From Nitzschia sp. pyKryTriq1 (lineage: Eukaryota; Bacillariophyta; Bacillariophyceae; Bacillariales; Bacillariaceae), in contig OY101118.1 in assembly GCA_956465555.1 (NCBI GenBank), forward strand, positions 1,054,001 through 1,118,000: a stretch of 64,000 nucleotides of DNA, in the 5' to 3' direction. The notes beneath the pieces were generated by a model. The model was given only the letters and a program-made list of their open reading frames with translations. It was not told the DNA's origin and ran no database searches. Both the position numbers and the translations under genes were made by a program. The number at the start of each line of letters is the position of its first letter. Positions within the stretch are counted from its first letter, which is position 1. This document shows positions 1 through 9,873 of this stretch, in pieces.

Positions 1-1262
1 ATGTGCTACTTCCCAACAGCGTCGATGGGTGGTGGAATTTCAAAATGTACAACCCGCCCCTCGTAGAGGAAAAGGATTGGCACATTTCTAGCTGGGATTA
101 TCGGCGGGGGCTGTTGAAAGAAAGAATTCAAAAAGTGGATGCGGACGTTGTCTGCTTTCAAGAAATTGCACCCGAAAGCTTTCAAGACGACTTTTCCTTC
201 ATGTTCGACTTGGGCTACGACGGAGTGGAACTATACAAGAAAGGGCGCTTTCGACCGGCCACGTTTTGGAAGACTTCTCACTGCACCCTGGCCAGTCCTG
301 CAGTTCACAAAGACCGCTCTCTCTTGACGGCCTTTGATCTCAATGACTTTGCAACAGACTCGCAACCCTGGTACGTTGCCAACGTTCACTTGCAGGCAGG
401 CAAGAATGGGCCTCGGCGTGTACGACAGATCAATGATGCCATCAAGGGGGTGCTGACGCTGGCAAGAAAGCTCAAGGATCCTGAACCAGAGAAGAATATT
501 CGTTTGATTGTTTGCGGCGACATGAATGGTGGGCAGGAATGTGGGGCGGTGCACTACTTGGAGAAAGGTTTCGTAGACGAGCACTTTCTAGAGGACAATG
601 AACAAGTTTCCTCGGGGAGAAAAGATTTACCATTAGCACAGCCCATGATAGATGCGGCTGATTTCGCCGAGCGTTCCGATGGTAGCGGGTGTCCACCAAC
701 CATGGTGGTCGCAGAATTGATGTCATCGTTAATGCAAGACGCCACCTACGATACCCCTACCATGAGCCAGGACATGCTGGACCGACTAGAGCGGATATAC
801 AATCGGTTGGCGACAGGAGATGACGGGGTAATGACCCGACAAGATGTCGAGCAGTGGCTGATTAAAATTAACCACGAGCTTGGCCGCGGCGACGAATATC
901 GAAACGCCGCTCTGGAAATGGGATGGGTGGATCCAAATCCAGATGATGACGAAACCTGGGATGTTAAGAAAAGAAGAATCGAGCTTCCGGCGGAAGGTAT
1001 CCTTACTCTGGAAGGCTTTCAGAACGTATACCGAAAGGAACTAGAAGGTGGTAAATTTTGGGGGATTGCGCACGACATGGCAGTGCTGGCCGATCCTCTG
1101 CCAGATGAAGGTCTTTTCACCGCGCGATATGATCGGATGTATTGTTCGTGTGCACTGCAACCAACAGCTGTTTTGGACACAACAGCGACGAAGCCATGTC
1201 CCAGCAACGAAGAACCTTCGGACCATTTGCCGATTGCAGCCTCTTTTCAGTTGGCATCTTAA
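1..1262 (+). CDS. Endonuclease/exonuclease/phosphatase (EEP) family protein, 5' partial
   Basis: The gene runs in from outside the window; the first complete codon is at base 3. About 419 residues are visible. EEP signatures occur in order: a catalytic Glu in DVVCFQE (visible residue 54), NVHLQAG (about 128-134), GDMN (about 173-176) and C-terminal SDHLPI (about 406-411). EEP enzymes hydrolyse phosphodiester or phosphomonoester bonds in nucleic acids, inositides or nucleotides. The set of residues looks complete, so activity is plausible, but the substrate cannot be read from the sequence. About 200 residues lie between GDMN and SDHLPI. They include a degenerate EF-hand-like stretch (ATGDDGVMTRQD, about 272-283), which suggests calcium or regulatory control (inference). 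The stop is 17 bp from the convergent stop of the next gene. Confidence 0.8.
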   Translation, partial: VLLPNSVDGWWNFKMYNPPLVEEKDWHISSWDYRRGLLKERIQKVDADVVCFQEIAPESFQDDFSFMFDLGYDGVELYKKGRFRPATFWKTSHCTLASPAVHKDRSLLTAFDLNDFATDSQPWYVANVHLQAGKNGPRRVRQINDAIKGVLTLARKLKDPEPEKNIRLIVCGDMNGGQECGAVHYLEKGFVDEHFLEDNEQVSSGRKDLPLAQPMIDAADFAERSDGSGCPPTMVVAELMSSLMQDATYDTPTMSQDMLDRLERIYNRLATGDDGVMTRQDVEQWLIKINHELGRGDEYRNAALEMGWVDPNPDDDETWDVKKRRIELPAEGILTLEGFQNVYRKELEGGKFWGIAHDMAVLADPLPDEGLFTARYDRMYCSCALQPTAVLDTTATKPCPSNEEPSDHLPIAASFQLAS

Positions 1263-1279
1263 CAAATAGAACCAAACTG

Positions 1280-2746
1280 CTAAGAAGTGTTTTCTCCTTT
1301 CCTGGAGAGAAACTCTCGAATGCCGCGAGTCTTTTTTGCCTGTGACCCGTCGAGTGATTTAGTGGCACTTCTTTTGAGTCCAACGGATGGCCTGGTGCTT
1401 GTTTTGGTGACGGAAAGCCATCTATGAATGCTGGACTTGAACTGAACTTGCCGCTTTTCGCGCCCTTGGATCGCAGCAGCCATGCGAACTTCCGACCGGA
1501 CATCCGCTGGCAGTTGAGACAGCATGGATAAATCAATGCCTTGGCTATCAATTTGGGGTGCCCCCTTGGGACTTGGCGTGACTTCCAGTTGTTTATAATT
1601 GTAGACTTTCGGGTCCACATCTTCTTGCTCCGACGATTTCTCGGGAAACCCCGTCGCTAGCAAATCTGGGGAAGATGCCTCCTCGATGTCCTCCTGGGAC
1701 GCAAAAGAAACTACCGTAGCTTGTTGAGACTCTTCTTGGGATGATGGTTTGCAAATTTCCGATATCGGAAGAATCTCGTCAGAATTCTGAAAATCTTCAG
1801 TTTTCTTGTAGTTCGACCCCTGTACCGTGTTACCACCAGACGCTGGATGTGAATTTGCTTCCGTATTCTCAATTCCTGAACTAGGATGAATCATCCCTAT
1901 CGACGATGATTCTCCGTGAGCATCTGATTGAACTAGTACAGCATTTTGTTCTTTCGGCTCTTCCATTTCGACGCAATCGTCTTCTTCTCCTGGTGTCATT
2001 ATGCAGTTTATCAGAGATCTTGGCTCGTAAAAAAGGCGGACGGGGTAGTACTCTGCATCCTGCGATCTCGATCCGTCCCACGGAGACGGCGACTCAACAT
2101 CAAAGATATCCGAATTGGAAAGTACAACACGAACTTGTATGGTAGATTGTGCTACGAAATCGAGCATGAGAAAGGTTGCATGTGCACACAGTCGTTCATG
2201 CCACGTCCAAGCCCACAACGGACGACTCCACCAATGATGGTCCCATTCTCCTCCAGACGTCTCTTTCGCGCTGATGCCACGTGTCAGAGTTCCGAGACTA
2301 ACATTGCCGGTTGCCAAAACAAAACATGTTCCCCATTTCTTTTCATCGTATTCGTTGAAGCTCAAGGCGACCCGACTCGAAATCTCTCTCAAATCCACGA
2401 TTACTCCTTTTGAAGTCCGTTGTGGTTCAAGGGACTTTAGCAAGAGTGAAGGATTGTTAGTACACGAGTCGTCGTCGTCGTCGTCGTCGTTGTCCAAACG
2501 ATGAATCGATGGATCATCATCGCCCAACCTCTCCATGACCAAATCCACTAGCTTTCGGCGGTTGGATTTCCAAAATTCTGTATCGTATTCTTTGAGACAC
2601 CTTCCTCTTAGATAATTTTCCACGGCGACTTCGAGCTCGTCATGATCAGCTTTGGTACTTTCACGAGAATCATCAGTCGGGGTCAAGTGCGCCCAGATTG
2701 GGAAAGACTTCTTGCTGTTTGACGGAAGGTGATCCTTCAATTGCAT
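1280..2746 (-). CDS. Uncharacterised protein with a ubiquitin-binding UBM-like motif
   Basis: A single 488-aa exon with an ATG start. I do not recognise the N-terminal two thirds; it has a run of eight Asp (about residues 85-93) encoded by a trinucleotide repeat. Residues about 404-423 (IDLSMLSQLPADVRSEVRMA) match the UBM pattern (DL..L..LP..IR.EV) known from Rev1, Pol iota and HUWE1, where it binds monoubiquitin. The C terminus is basic and ends in TRGIREFLSRK, which resembles a degenerate PCNA-interacting box. The pairing of UBM and PIP-like elements suggests a nuclear role near ubiquitylated PCNA or DNA damage tolerance (inference). No polymerase domain is visible. The acidic, Ser-rich middle (about 260-390) is probably disordered. 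Confidence 0.65.
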   Translation of the reverse strand: MQLKDHLPSNSKKSFPIWAHLTPTDDSRESTKADHDELEVAVENYLRGRCLKEYDTEFWKSNRRKLVDLVMERLGDDDPSIHRLDNDDDDDDDSCTNNPSLLLKSLEPQRTSKGVIVDLREISSRVALSFNEYDEKKWGTCFVLATGNVSLGTLTRGISAKETSGGEWDHHWWSRPLWAWTWHERLCAHATFLMLDFVAQSTIQVRVVLSNSDIFDVESPSPWDGSRSQDAEYYPVRLFYEPRSLINCIMTPGEEDDCVEMEEPKEQNAVLVQSDAHGESSSIGMIHPSSGIENTEANSHPASGGNTVQGSNYKKTEDFQNSDEILPISEICKPSSQEESQQATVVSFASQEDIEEASSPDLLATGFPEKSSEQEDVDPKVYNYKQLEVTPSPKGAPQIDSQGIDLSMLSQLPADVRSEVRMAAAIQGREKRQVQFKSSIHRWLSVTKTSTRPSVGLKRSATKSLDGSQAKKTRGIREFLSRKGENTS

Positions 2747-3009
2747 AATGATATGTCGAAGGTATATGAGAGAGATGGCTAAGAAATTTCGTTAGGTACA
2801 ATCAGGATAAAAAGGCAACAACCCATTTGATCTCGGGATCGCTGCATGACGTCGAAATGCAACAAACTCAAAAAAACACCAACCAAAGCAACAAACAGGT
2901 TCGCGCCCAAAAGATGGGAGGCACAAAATTCCAACGGCAGCAAGCATAGAATACTAATATTTATTCAATTTACAGGCTATAATGTACTGAGCCGTACCAC
3001 AAGAAGACA

Positions 3010-3081
3010 TCCGACATAGTATAGTGGCTAGTATCCCCGCCTGTCACGCGGGAGACCAGGGTTCGATTCCCTGTGTCGGAG
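3010..3081 (+). tRNA. tRNA-Asp (GTC)
   Basis: A complete cloverleaf of 72 nt without intron. The acceptor stem TCCGACA pairs perfectly with TGTCGGA. The D-arm is TAGTATAGTGGCTAGTAT. The anticodon stem CCCGC/GCGGG carries the loop CTGTCAC with anticodon GTC. The T arm is CAGGG-TTCGATT-CCCTG. The discriminator base is G at 3081 and the CCA end is not encoded, as expected for a nuclear gene. It lies alone in the spacer between two protein genes; internal A and B boxes would drive Pol III transcription. Confidence 0.95.
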
Positions 3082-3317
3082 CTCGTTTTTGCATATGAGT
3101 GCGTTTTAGCAACGATCAGTACTGTGCAATAATTTTTCAGTCCTACTCTTCTTCTCTATTCTCTACTAGTAGTACACTGTGGTTTGTGTTAGCTCATTCG
3201 TCCAAAGATAGTTGAGCTGCTATTGTTGATATTTACAAGAAAGTATAATGCTACTACAGTGGATCCTCGGGCTTAGGAAAGGGAAAAGTTGCCTTCCCAC
3301 ATCAATGACAAAGAGCT

Positions 3318-5215
3318 TCAATAATCGCCATCTGATATCCGCCCACTGTCGGCGTGATCAGATCGACGAAACGATCGGGGGTATCGAATGCTCCCGCTCT
3401 CCCCCAGCGCAGCTTGAAACATCAGCATACAGTTGAAAACGGTCATTCTTTGCATCATGCTGGTGTCACGCTCCAGTAGGGCGATCGATCGCTCCAGCAG
3501 ATCAAACTCATTCGATGCATGGCACTTTTCGACGAGACCTGCGTTGATATAAAGTAATTCTACTCCGAACTTGGACATCTCCGACTCGACCTCTGATCCG
3601 GGAGCCACAGACTTGACATAGCCATCCGCTATCATCGAATAGTATTGATCAAAGTGCATCTCGTACCTACCGGTAGAAGAATGAGTGAACGAGACATGAT
3701 AGTACTAAGCTCTGACAAAATCATTAAAAATGACATGTGCGTCGACACGTACCTCCAACAACGACAACCTTGCCAAGTGGTGCGATGAGTCCCTTCCCAG
3801 TCAATTTTTCCGCTGAATATCCGAGTTTCAGCGTCAAAGGATATCTCGGTGAACCAAATCTTGGATGGAATGGGATTTCCATTATCCAGTGGTGGCCATA
3901 TAGATGTTCTTTCATGCTCATAGCTAATATAAGCTCCATCTTCAATTGTTTCCATGAAATGATACGAGGCGAGGCCCACTTTGAAGGCCTGACAAAAAGT
4001 GTTGCCCCAGACGGTGTCAGAATGGTACTCTGGACCTCCACTATTCATGGCATCTTCCGAAAGAGCATGATAGTATAATTGGGAGGGCCCAGAACCAAAA
4101 TTATATACTTTCAGATGATCTCTTGTTGGCTCACACGTTTCACGCGTCCAAACCATGCGCAGCTTTTGCATGTTTGAAGATGGTGCTGCAAACTCGATGG
4201 ATTCACCCACTCTGGTCTCCTTAGCTGCCAGGTCGTGCTTCGATTCTTGAATACTTGTACCTCCACTTTGGCAGACAGCTGGGTATTTGTTTTCCAGATA
4301 GCGAATTAACCAGGTTCGCACTTCTCCACCAAGTGGAAACTGAGTAGCTTCGATCCAGACATTATTGTGGACAATACACGTCTTGTCCTTACGCACAGAA
4401 CTGTCCGGCCAAGATACGCTCCACTGCCCATCTAAGGGGAATTTGCAGTCCAGTCTTTGACAAGCAACGTCGCTGCATTTGCTCCGTTTTTGAACTAGCA
4501 CGCCTCGTGATATGAATTGATAATCAGAGGAAAAGGCAATTGCGTACTCCCACTCGAAACTGCCCGAAACTCGATGACCGCACGAATCCCCCCATTTCAG
4601 TCGGCCATGAAATGTTCTCGTGGATTCATGAAAATGACAATCTGACTCGAAATATTTCTTCTCGGGGATTTTGTCACCATTTGCAAACTTCAAGTTCTCC
4701 ACTTTGCTGAAGTCAATATACGGTAGAAGTGGTTTATTGCCTTGACTCTTCGTTCCTTCTTCTTCCTCACTGTTGGAAGGAAAGTGCAGGCTATGATCCC
4801 CGACTCCTCGCGATCGATTGCGGACATAGATACGCCCTTTCAAATCTGTAGCTAGAATGTGGTGGTTTTTCTCAATAGCGAGGGTCGGGCCTGTCGACGG
4901 ATCGCCATCACTTGTAGCTGCTGTACGAGTATCTCTCTCAAGATCGAATAGACAAATCTCGCACCTGCACATGGGACACCGGCCTCGAGTGGGAACATCC
5001 AGATGAGAATCTTCGTCTGGCAAAACGCTGCTGTTCGAATCGCGATTGGCAGAACGTTGAACGGGAACTGAGAGAATCCGTTCCAAGCATGGAAGGCAGA
5101 CTTTATGTTGACATCGGCCTTTTACAAAGACAACGTCATCCAATAGGCAAACCGGACAGACTTCTTGGTCGTTGCCGCCGGTGCTTCGAGTACTGGGGCT
5201 CTCTTCCCGGCTCAT
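3318..5215 (-). CDS. RING-finger (C3HC4) protein with two copies of an unknown repeat domain
   Basis: Two exons: 5215-3753 and 3666-3318. The 86-nt intron has donor GTACGT and acceptor TAG; joining restores WRYEMHFD across the junction (603 aa). The RING has Cys20, Cys23, Cys35, His37, Cys40, Cys43, Cys80 and Cys83, with a long loop before the last pair, so it is a likely E3 ubiquitin ligase. Behind it two related segments are seen: ETRTFHGRLKWGD...FEWEYAIAFSSDYQFI and AETRIFSGKIDWEG...CWRYEMHFDQYYSMI. They form a repeated beta-rich module I cannot name. The frame is open upstream to about 5428, with in-frame ATGs near 5347-5353, so the N terminus could be longer. I chose the ATG just before the RING. 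Confidence 0.75.
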
Positions 5216-5428
5216 TTTACCGCTAGCACTACGAGACACGTTCTTGTGATAGTTGTACGACAGGTCGAATAACGGATACACAATATGTCTAGAGGGGAGA
5301 TAATGAAGTATACTGTAGCTACGATAACAATCAGGATCGTGAATCATCATCATGGCGAAGAGAGGGTTTCTGCGCGTTCTGCGAATAAACTGACAACGCG
5401 GTAGATCCACGACTGACACACGACTCAA

Positions 5429-5690
5429 ACGTCTATGAGTTTGCTTTTTTCTAACATATTAGCGACCAGCTACTGCTCGTAGCCTCAGTACCAGCTATGT
5501 ACTTGTTAATAAGTAAGCAGACCACAGTTTGTATCTCTTCGACGAACGTTTTGATGGGAGAGATTGACTCTATGATGATTCTTCAACATTTTTGTCTACA
5601 GTATTTCAGCAATCGTTCCCCTTGTCACCTTTTCCAGTGATAATATAAAATAATATATTCCCCAATAAAATTTTCCACGGCGTATTTTGC
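5429..5690. other. Spacer upstream of the RING gene and downstream of the plastid membrane-protein gene
   Basis: About 260 bp of AT-rich DNA. The right end holds the 3' flank of the next minus-strand gene. No further gene or recognisable element is seen. Confidence 0.5.
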
Positions 5691-6692
5691 TTATTTCTCC
5701 TTCTCTTCGTCGTCTCCTTTGAAAAAGTCGAGCACTTTTTCTGATTGAAACTTCGTGATGCGCTCTTGTGCTCGATCATATGTCTCTCGACTGAAGATTT
5801 CTGGAATTCGTTTCAATTGGAGCTCTGCCAGCTCTTCCTGAATGTTAGCCAAGTAATAAAGTCCGTCTTTAACAACATTCTCCACCTTTTCTACGACTTT
5901 TTCTTCGGTAGTAATAGCCTCATCATCACTCGTTGTCGCCTTCGTCTCCACCAAGGGTTCTTCCTTTTCTTCTTCTTCGATCTTGGGTGCGGCAACAGGG
6001 GGCTCCTCCTCCTCCTCCTCCTCTACTCCAACTCCTGCAGGAGGACTGGGAACTGACTTGGGTGGTGGAGGAACAGGTTCGGCTACAGCTTTCGTCACAG
6101 TAGTTGGTGCTTTTTTCGGTAGTCGTGATCGGATGAAGGAGACTACCGACACGACGCCCCACATACAAAAGACATGTTTGATAAGGCTGATGACATAATA
6201 GGGAACCAAAAAGATTGAATCGATCCACAGGGCCCCAGCAACAACCAATCCTGCCGTCGAAAGATATCTCGGCAATTTGGTCCATTGAAATTTTGTGGCG
6301 CGACTCATATCGAGGAAGGTAGACACCATGAATCGAACAACGAAAATGGTAAGAACGTGCTTGACGAGATTGAGGGGCCACTCATTGGCCATAGCTACTG
6401 CCATTGCAGGAGCTGCCGCATTTCGAAGCGTCACCAAAAGAGGTGCGAGAACTGCGCACGCTTTGCCCAGTACAGATTGCTTGGCTCCTTCTACTACCGT
6501 TGCATGCCGTGCCAGCAGTCGAGACCGCGCAATTGACGACTCGGGCTTGAACGTTGTTGTGAATCCGACTGGATATCGCGACGGTTTGTTCCTTTGAACA
6601 GGGGAACCTGAGCCAGGAATCAGGAATGCATCTCCACGCTGGAGCTCCAAGATTGTTAGAAGGGACACTATTATCCAACGGCAGTTAATCAT
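5691..6692 (-). CDS. Plastid-targeted multi-span membrane protein of unknown function
   Basis: 333 aa, single exon, ATG start. The N terminus is a hydrophobic signal peptide (about residues 5-20) followed by GDAFLIP. A Phe right after the predicted cleavage site is the ASAFAP-type motif that sends proteins into secondary plastids of diatoms. A Ser/Arg-rich transit-like stretch follows. About three hydrophobic segments lie between residues 75 and 190, including ACAVLAPLLV, LTIFVVRFMVSTFL and VVAGALWIDSIFLVPYYVISLI. Then come a Pro-rich linker, a Glu-rich tract (seven consecutive Glu) and a charged, probably coiled C terminus. I do not recognise the family. The likely location is an inner plastid membrane with a stromal tail (inference). 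Confidence 0.65.
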   Translation of the reverse strand: MINCRWIIVSLLTILELQRGDAFLIPGSGSPVQRNKPSRYPVGFTTTFKPESSIARSRLLARHATVVEGAKQSVLGKACAVLAPLLVTLRNAAAPAMAVAMANEWPLNLVKHVLTIFVVRFMVSTFLDMSRATKFQWTKLPRYLSTAGLVVAGALWIDSIFLVPYYVISLIKHVFCMWGVVSVVSFIRSRLPKKAPTTVTKAVAEPVPPPPKSVPSPPAGVGVEEEEEEEPPVAAPKIEEEEKEEPLVETKATTSDDEAITTEEKVVEKVENVVKDGLYYLANIQEELAELQLKRIPEIFSRETYDRAQERITKFQSEKVLDFFKGDDEEKEK

Positions 6693-7200
6693 GGTTTTCA
6701 GGTCGGAATGTGCTTCACTTGCGATCAGGCGCTACGAGCTACGAGCACAACAACAACACTGTACCTGGTATGTACCCGTATCATTGTCAGATGTCAGATT
6801 TCAGATTCTGATGTGATGCTGATGGAGCCGCAGTGGTCTTGCACCCGAAGGCAGTATCTCCACGATCCGTCCCCGCAAAGACCCCGGGCTGCACAGACAG
6901 TGTCACCGGATTGTGCTTTTTTCAATTAGTTTTTATACGTCAACGAAGCTCACGATATTTGTTGCGCTGGCAGGTACGCGTTTTCGGCGAGTAACGATAT
7001 ACAGACATGATATTATTGCAATGATCCCGACATGGGAATTTCAGACATTTAACGAAGCTTCACCCGTTGAGATCGCACCGTTCGACCGCGACCGTTGAGA
7101 GATACATACAGATACTGTACCTTGTACTGTACCGATACTCGTACCTGTCCGGTACTGTACTGGTACCGGTACAGTAGGTCAGTTGTGTCGTTGAGATGAA
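6693..7200. other. Host spacer with GTAC-rich short palindromes
   Basis: No convincing gene is seen. Positions about 7117-7176 are packed with overlapping words such as GTACTGTAC, GTACCGGTAC and TACCGGTA, which recur in other spacers of this window. The Helitron-like island begins shortly after. Confidence 0.6.
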
Positions 7201-7252
7201 CTCCGTTGTAATGGAAAGAACCCGGATATACAATTTTAACGAGCCCGGATAT

Positions 7253-7279
7253 AATTTTTTGTTAAATTAACAAAAAATT
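7253..7279. repeat. Palindrome copy 1 (perfect, left edge)
   Basis: Arm AATTTTTTGTTAA, one central A, then the exact inverted arm. Thirteen-bp arms with a one-base centre make it a perfect two-fold site. It lies downstream of the nucleotidyltransferase gene. Confidence 0.9.
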
Positions 7280-7360
7280 TATTCTATCTGTTAGATTATT
7301 ATAATAAAACATGAACAAGTTGAAATGAAATATCTCCCTTTGTTATGTATAAGCTCGTAA

Positions 7361-8347
7361 TTATGGTCCTTCTATAAAGAACGGTCCGTTATTTCCGGGT
7401 ATGTCATGTCGCGGGCAAAACCAGATTATGCAATTTATGTCCGATTTGTCATCTCCGATGCGACAATGCACTGTAAAGTCCCTTGAAATAATGGCCTTCA
7501 TACGAGGTTCGAGCATATCAAATTTTCTCAATGTCCCGCCGCAGTGTCCTGTTGATGTTAGAGATGCACGCAGATCATCACTGTTAGGTTGTTCCCATGG
7601 TAGGTCCATATCCTGAGCCTTAAACAACAGTCGAATGAGCGAACCCCCTGGTTGTAACAGATTCCGGATGCCAACAATACGAAGCACACCATGATAAATG
7701 AATGACGTGAACATAATCTCAGTTACCCAACGAAGAATAATAATCGGATCCACCCCATCCACACTCTGACCCGTGTTGAATTCAGTGTACAGCTGGTCTT
7801 CAATGTTCTTATACCTTTCACGGTTGCGCGCCGATAAATAATTGAGCAAAAAATCATCGGCATTATTGATATGTCTCTTACGACGAACGGTCACGTCATA
7901 ACCGACCATCACGGCGTTGATATCGAAGCCTTCAATGACTGCCGCTATATTTTTTTCGCATCCTTTTACGATGATGAAATTAATCAGTACTTGTCTCACA
8001 CCCAGTTCATGTACTTCATGCCATTGGTGAAAGATAAATGGTGTGTAAGAAAGTCTCGACCCAACGAGAAACTGTGTGTGTGCTGACTCAACAGGTGATA
8101 CATGACATCCAGGAACATCAGAAAGTTTATCGTATTGTTGGTATTTGTCGAGGAGATACAGGTATACATCGACATCATTATATTTCAGTATACCATCGAA
8201 ACCCCTGCCCATTGCAATAATCGAGGCTGGGTAAGAGCCGGCAATACCAAAATCAGTGGGGTCGAATAAATGATTGTTGTGGTGTTTGCTTAGCACCGTC
8301 GCTAGGTACATAGTAAGTCTCTCGGGGTCTACTGGGGGAAACGACAT
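7361..8347 (-). CDS. Nucleotidyltransferase-fold protein of the island
   Basis: 328 aa from the first ATG (8347). The sequence shows the signature of the Pol beta-type nucleotidyltransferase superfamily: GSYPAS (Gly37-Ser38), then a D-x-D pair in NDVDVYL (Asp58, Asp60), and a third acidic residue in GFDIN (Asp142) about 80 residues later. These would bind the two metal ions. A helical C-terminal part with ISL/NRERYKNIE-like helices follows. The class includes poly(A) polymerases, OAS/cGAS-like and MNT-type enzymes; I cannot assign the subfamily. It is transcribed away from the duplicated promoter region shared with the small gene at 8909, and palindromes flank it on both sides. A nucleotidyltransferase is not a standard Helitron gene. 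Confidence 0.6.
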   Translation of the reverse strand: MSFPPVDPERLTMYLATVLSKHHNNHLFDPTDFGIAGSYPASIIAMGRGFDGILKYNDVDVYLYLLDKYQQYDKLSDVPGCHVSPVESAHTQFLVGSRLSYTPFIFHQWHEVHELGVRQVLINFIIVKGCEKNIAAVIEGFDINAVMVGYDVTVRRKRHINNADDFLLNYLSARNRERYKNIEDQLYTEFNTGQSVDGVDPIIILRWVTEIMFTSFIYHGVLRIVGIRNLLQPGGSLIRLLFKAQDMDLPWEQPNSDDLRASLTSTGHCGGTLRKFDMLEPRMKAIISRDFTVHCRIGDDKSDINCIIWFCPRHDIPGNNGPFFIEGP

Positions 8348-8493
8348 TGGTAAAGAATTCAATTCAATTTTATAATTTTCAATATTGTGGTATGTACCAA
8401 AATTTTAGGTCCCAAATTGCATGCTGGGCCCGTCTTCTATGACACGTTCTTAAAACAAGGACAATGAGGTTTTTAAAAGTTGACGTTTGTAGC

Positions 8494-8520
8494 AATTTAT
8501 TGTTAAATTAACAAAAAATT
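8494..8520. repeat. Palindrome copy 2 (one-base mismatch in left arm)
   Basis: AATTTATTGTTAA on the left and the intact right arm. It sits in the divergent spacer between the nucleotidyltransferase gene and the 185-bp tandem repeat. Confidence 0.85.
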
Positions 8521-8540
8521 ACGCTAATCGCAAGTTGAAA

Positions 8541-8910
8541 CGAAATGGGTAGAACGAGTCAGTCTTGTTTATCGCCGATAATGAGTCCCGCAAATATGCC
8601 TATGATTAAAATACACGAATAGTGCAGTCCTGTGTATGATCAAGTTCATTAATTGACGACAATACAGAAACTGTTGCTCGTTTTGACTTCATATAATACG
8701 TAATTCACACACGAGACATAACCAACGAAATGGGTAGAACGAGTCAGTCTTGTTTATCGCCGATAATGAGTCCCGCAAATATGCCTATGATTAAAATACA
8801 CGAATAGTGCAGTCCTGTGTATGATCAAGTTCATTAATTGACGACAATACAGAAACTGTTGCTCGTTTTGACTTCATATAATACGTAATTCACACACGAG
8901 ACATAACCAT
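8541..8910. repeat. 185-bp tandem duplication upstream of the small gene
   Basis: Two head-to-tail units, 8541-8725 and 8726-8910, starting CGAAATGGGTAGAACG and ending at GAGACATAACC. By eye they are identical. The second unit runs into the ATG of the gene at 8909, so the duplicated segment is the promoter/5' UTR of that gene. It contains no ORF of note. Confidence 0.9.
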
Positions 8911-9292
8911 GCTTGATGCAACCGAGGAGCTCAAGTTCCTATTCAGTAGTCTTGAAATCAACGAGGCAACACTCGAAGTCGTGGTCTCACTGGGTATTAC
9001 ATCCGTTACGGATCTCACCGTATTCAAATCAAGTATCAAAGAATGCACAAGAGTATCAAGACAGGATAGAAACACTCTACGGCATGCAATAGATTGTCTT
9101 CGTAAATTCGAGAAAGTCAACAGGCGTCAAATTAATATCCTGACAGAGTTTTCCATGGATGTCTATCAAGCGTATTATGAAGAACGGAGAGCACAATTGA
9201 TAGCCACTTTCGATCAGATGATCAGTACAATGCCAGCAGACAGTGATTTATCAACAAGCGAAGAAATGGCAGATTTACTGATGAATGGTTAA
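8909..9292 (+). CDS. Small island protein, 127 aa, unknown function
   Basis: ATG start directly after the tandem promoter repeat. The protein is mostly helical and charged. An N-terminal piece (LEVVVSLGITSVTDLTVFKSSIKE) resembles the helix-turn-helix-like SAM or HhH patterns common in protist mobile-element proteins. No catalytic motif is seen. A second, 5'-truncated copy of the gene lies at 9484. Duplication of both its promoter and its body suggests selection for dosage or recombination-prone DNA (inference). The palindrome at 9383 lies 90 bp after the stop. Confidence 0.6.
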   Translation: MLDATEELKFLFSSLEINEATLEVVVSLGITSVTDLTVFKSSIKECTRVSRQDRNTLRHAIDCLRKFEKVNRRQINILTEFSMDVYQAYYEERRAQLIATFDQMISTMPADSDLSTSEEMADLLMNG

Positions 9293-9382
9293 AGATTATC
9301 ATTGGTTTTTGAGAAAAAATGAATGAATTTTAGTACTTGTTTGAGCGTTTCTTAAGTGACAACCTTTGCTCCCGTTTTACAT

Positions 9383-9409
9383 AATTTTTTGTTAAATTAA
9401 CAAAAAATT
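9383..9409. repeat. Palindrome copy 3 (perfect)
   Basis: Exact 13-bp arms around a central A, downstream of the 127-aa gene. It is followed by a segment (GTTGCAAACGTCAAATTTTT) that is repeated after copies 4 and 5. Confidence 0.9.
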
Positions 9410-9479
9410 GTTGCAAACGTCAAATTTTTTAAATCCCTTTCGTAGTAAGAATTTATTTAGGTTTTATTTGCTCCCGATG

Positions 9480-9783
9480 TGTCTCTCTGGGTATTACATC
9501 CTCTACGGATCTATTCAAATCAAGTATCAAAGAATGCACAAGAGTATCAAGACAGGATAGAAACACTCTACGGCATGCAATAGATTGTATTCGTAAATTC
9601 GAGAAAGTCAACAGGCGTCACATTAATATCCTGACAGAGTTTTCCATGGATGTCTATCAAGCGTATTATGAAGAACGGAGAGCACAATTGATAGCCACTT
9701 TCGATCAGATGATCAGTACAATGCCAGCAGACAGTGATTTATCAACAAGCGAAGAAATGGCAGATTTACTGATGAATGGTTAA
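9480..9783 (+). pseudogene. 5'-truncated duplicate of the 127-aa gene
   Basis: From GTCTCTCTGGGTATTAC on, this matches 8979-9292 with a few substitutions and one in-frame 6-nt deletion (CACCGT missing). It ends at the same stop. The first about 25 codons and any ATG are absent, so it is probably not translated. The reading frame is nevertheless open throughout, so the duplication is recent. The duplication also includes the downstream palindrome and its tail (to about 9955). Confidence 0.8.
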
Positions 9784-9873
9784 AGATTATCATTGGTTTT
9801 TGAGAAACAATGAATGAATTTTAGTACTTGTTTGAACGTTTCTTAAGTGACAACCTTTGCTCCCGTTTTACAT

